DNA from: Falsiroseomonas tokyonensis
GTDB lineage: Bacteria; Pseudomonadota; Alphaproteobacteria; Acetobacterales; Acetobacteraceae
NCBI RefSeq assembly: GCF_019024325.1
Contig: NZ_JAFNJS010000001.1
Coordinates: 124,001 to 188,000 of the forward strand
Length of the DNA stretch: 64,000 nucleotides
Reading direction: 5' to 3'
A program made the position numbers and the translations under genes. Below, piece by piece: positions 62,208 through 64,000 of this stretch. The number at the start of each line of letters is the position of its first letter. Position 1 is the first letter of the stretch. Under the pieces are notes generated by a model. The model was given only the letters and a program-made list of their open reading frames with translations. It searched no databases and was not told the DNA's origin.

Positions 62208-63338
62208 ATGCCGATGCCGCAGCTCAACCCCGGGGAGCCCATCCCGCCCTTCCACGCCCGCGCCGCCGGCAATCCGCGCTTCGCCTTCGACACCACGGCG
62301 GGCCGCTGGCTGATGGTGCTGATCCCGGGCCCACTCGGCGCGCCGGGCCAGCTGGAGCGGCTGGCCGGCATGGTCGCCCCCCATGCCGCGGTGCTGCGCG
62401 TGGAACACGCCTATCTGCTGGTGATCGGCACCGACCCGGCCGATGAACAGGCCGGGCGGATCACGGACGGCCATGGCCGCCGGGTGCTGTGGGACGATAC
62501 CGGCGCCGCACGCCAGGCCTTCCGCGCCACGGAGGCCGACGGCAGCCTGCGCCCCGGCTGGGTGCTGCTGGACCCGATGCTGCGCGTCTTCGCCGTCTGG
62601 CCGCTGGAGGCCGGCGCCGAGGCGATGGCGACACTCGCCGCCTTGCCGCCGCCCGGCGAGCATGCCGGCGTGCCGCTGGCAGCCCCCGTGCTGATCCTGC
62701 CGCGGGTCTTCGAACCGGCCTTCTGCCGCCGCCTGATCGCGGAATACGAGGCCGTCGGCGGCGGCGAGAGCGGCTTCATGCGCGAGGAGGGCGGCCGCAC
62801 CGTCGGCGTGATGGACCCCAGCCACAAGCGCCGGAAGGACGTCTTCCTGCAGGACGAGGCGCTGAAGGCGCAGATCCGCGCCCGGCTGAACGCGCGCCTG
62901 GTGCCGGAAATCCGTCGCGCCTTCCAGTACAACGTCACCCGCCTGGAACGCTACGTCGTCGCCTGCTACGATTCCGCCGACAAGGGCTTCTTCCGGGCGC
63001 ATCGCGACAACACCACCAAGGCCACCGCCCACCGCCGCTTTGCCGTGACCATGAACCTCAATACCGGCGAATACGAAGGCGGGGAGCTGAACTTCCCCGA
63101 ATTCGGCCCGCAGACCTACAAGGCGCCGGCGGGCGGGGCTGTGGTGTTTTCCTGCTCGCTGCTGCATGAGGCGCGTCCGGTCACGCGCGGACGGCGATAC
63201 GCCTTCCTGCCGTTCCTGTACGATGACGCAGCCGCGGAAATCCGCGAGGAGGGTGCAAAATTCCTGGGCCAGAACGACGCGGTCCCCCAGATGGGCCGCA
63301 GCAGGCCGGAGACGGCCGAAGCGACCGCGACCGCCTGA
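62208..63338 (+). CDS. Peroxiredoxin-like/2OG-Fe(II) oxygenase fusion
   Basis: 376 residues. Residues 1-160 look like a thioredoxin-fold peroxiredoxin relative (LNPGEPIPPFHARAAG, GRWLMVLIPGPLGAPG, DDTGAARQAFRA, GWVLLDPMLRVFAVWP) but contain no cysteine, so it cannot act as a peroxidase. Residues 160-350 are a prolyl-4-hydroxylase-type 2OG oxygenase: HRDN gives His265 and Asp267, with His320 (LLHEARPV) and Arg330 for 2OG; EYEGGELNFPEFG is the usual beta-strand. The enzyme would hydroxylate a protein or small substrate. AGGA is about 10 bases before the ATG. Confidence 0.85.
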   Translation: MPMPQLNPGEPIPPFHARAAGNPRFAFDTTAGRWLMVLIPGPLGAPGQLERLAGMVAPHAAVLRVEHAYLLVIGTDPADEQAGRITDGHGRRVLWDDTGAARQAFRATEADGSLRPGWVLLDPMLRVFAVWPLEAGAEAMATLAALPPPGEHAGVPLAAPVLILPRVFEPAFCRRLIAEYEAVGGGESGFMREEGGRTVGVMDPSHKRRKDVFLQDEALKAQIRARLNARLVPEIRRAFQYNVTRLERYVVACYDSADKGFFRAHRDNTTKATAHRRFAVTMNLNTGEYEGGELNFPEFGPQTYKAPAGGAVVFSCSLLHEARPVTRGRRYAFLPFLYDDAAAEIREEGAKFLGQNDAVPQMGRSRPETAEATATA

Positions 63339-64000
63339 GCCCGCCCGAGGGCGGCGATTTCCGCGCGCGCCCCTTCAGCCGGGGACGCGCGCCCGAACGC
63401 CCCCCGGAACGCCCCGAACTGGCCAATACCCCCCGCCCGCCCGTGGAACCCGGCCAGGCGCCGGTGCGCGGCTGGCGCGACTCCGACCTCGACCGGCTCT
63501 GCGGCCCCGCCGCCGCCGCCGCCGCCTTCGCCACAAGGCCGGACGCCGTCCTCCGCCTGTTCTACCTGGAGACCCGCCGCCGCGAGGTCGGCCCCCTCTG
63601 CGCCCAGATGGCGCGCAACCGCCGGCCCTACCGGGAAGTCACCCCCGACGAGCTGATGCGCATCGCCGGCACCGAACACCACGGCGGCGTCGTCGCCATC
63701 GCCGTGCCACGCACCATCCCGGAACTCGGCACCGGCCCCTTCCCGCCGGCACTCCTCGCCGCCCCCGTCCTGCCGCTGCTCGACGGCATCGGCAACCCAC
63801 ACAACCTGGGCGCCATCGCCCGCTCCGCCGCCTTCTTCGGCTGCACCGGACTGCTGCTGTCCAACGACCCACGCCAGGCCGGCCTCTCCGACGCCGCCTA
63901 CCGGATCGCCGAAGGCGGCCTGGAACACCTCGAAATCCTCCGCCTGCCCAACCCGGCCGTGGGCCTGCGCGCCCTGGCCCCCCGCTTCACCACCGTCGCC
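63335..64000 (+). CDS. SpoU/TrmH-family RNA 2'-O-ribose methyltransferase, 3' end outside window
   Basis: Open to the window edge; 222 codons visible. SpoU motif 1 is DGIGNPHNLGAIARSAAFFG, followed by GCTGLLLSNDPRQAGLSDAAYRIAEGGLEH. The upstream part has the SpoU substrate-binding region (DAVLRLFYLETRRREVGPLCAQMARNRRPYREVTPDELMRIAGTEHHGGVVAIA). No ATG precedes it in frame; the frame begins at CTG 63335 overlapping the 2OG-oxygenase stop as CTGA, or at GTG 63443. Codons from 63335 to 63443 end almost only in G or C, so CTG is favoured. Likely methylates tRNA or 23S rRNA. Confidence 0.8.
   Translation, partial: MSPPEGGDFRARPFSRGRAPERPPERPELANTPRPPVEPGQAPVRGWRDSDLDRLCGPAAAAAAFATRPDAVLRLFYLETRRREVGPLCAQMARNRRPYREVTPDELMRIAGTEHHGGVVAIAVPRTIPELGTGPFPPALLAAPVLPLLDGIGNPHNLGAIARSAAFFGCTGLLLSNDPRQAGLSDAAYRIAEGGLEHLEILRLPNPAVGLRALAPRFTTVA

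Overview
The window is a very G+C-rich, densely packed chromosomal segment from what looks like an alphaproteobacterium, most probably of the Acetobacteraceae (Roseomonas-like). This is inferred from gene content: three orphan Bug/TctC-type periplasmic receptors, a classical petABC cytochrome bc1 operon, aerobic HemF, IalB and DUF4169/DUF2945/DUF2188 small proteins, and codons that nearly always end in G or C. I saw no rRNA, tRNA, CRISPR array, phage gene or insertion sequence. Genes are mostly joined by 1-4 base stop/start overlaps.

Layout. 1-5.7 kb: the end of a MoxR/BatA-type envelope cluster (DUF4159 protein, cut by the window edge, and its partner), a lipoprotein, an ankyrin-repeat protein translationally coupled to an IalB-family protein that appears to start at CTG, and a cysteine dioxygenase. 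5.7-12.6 kb: an oxyanion-metal block with a COG1910-type regulator, tungstate importer genes (tupB, tupC, tupA), a one-domain ModE-like regulator, and modA-modB-HAD phosphatase-modC, with a ModE-box-like site in front of modA. 12.6-19.6 kb (minus strand): an oligopeptide/dipeptide ABC importer headed by an M20 amidohydrolase. 19.7-23.2 kb: small stress-type proteins, a tyrosine phosphatase-like protein, a DedA protein and an orphan Bug receptor. 23.3-27.0 kb: a two-subunit molybdenum hydroxylase (IorAB type) and HemF. 27.5-30.3 kb: petABC with a hairpin terminator.

30.3-36.6 kb: MTA phosphorylase and a set of single housekeeping enzymes (DUF1275 protein, dienelactone hydrolase-like, thioesterase, UPF0173 hydrolase, LhgO-like FAD oxidase, a B3-like metallo-beta-lactamase-fold protein). 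36.6-44.9 kb: the most distinctive unit, a five-gene operon (hyuB, Bug receptor, hyuA, class IV aminotransferase, acetolactate-synthase-like ThDP enzyme) with ATGA overlaps at all four junctions and a divergent LysR regulator. 44.9-47.5 kb: a hairpin-rich intergenic mosaic and two genes with C-ending codon preference. 47.5-51.2 kb: DegP/HtrA protease divergent from a two-component system. 51.2-57.1 kb: a second class IV aminotransferase, a split UxaA/SuyAB-like lyase, a degenerate HD-family protein and a seven-repeat Calx-beta protein, closed by two strong hairpins. 57.1-64 kb: an AI-2E/PerM-type permease with a soluble tail, a methyltransferase, a third Bug receptor next to an Ldh2-family dehydrogenase, a peroxiredoxin-like/2OG-oxygenase fusion, and the start of a SpoU/TrmH RNA methyltransferase that again seems to begin at a CTG overlapping the upstream stop.

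How the parts fit. Molybdate/tungstate uptake supplies cofactor for enzymes such as the IorAB hydroxylase; bc1 and HemF serve aerobic respiration and heme supply; the peptide importer plus amidohydrolase, the hydantoinase operon, the Bug receptors and the UxaA-like lyase point to a scavenging heterotroph that feeds on amides, cyclic ureas or lactams, and carboxylates.
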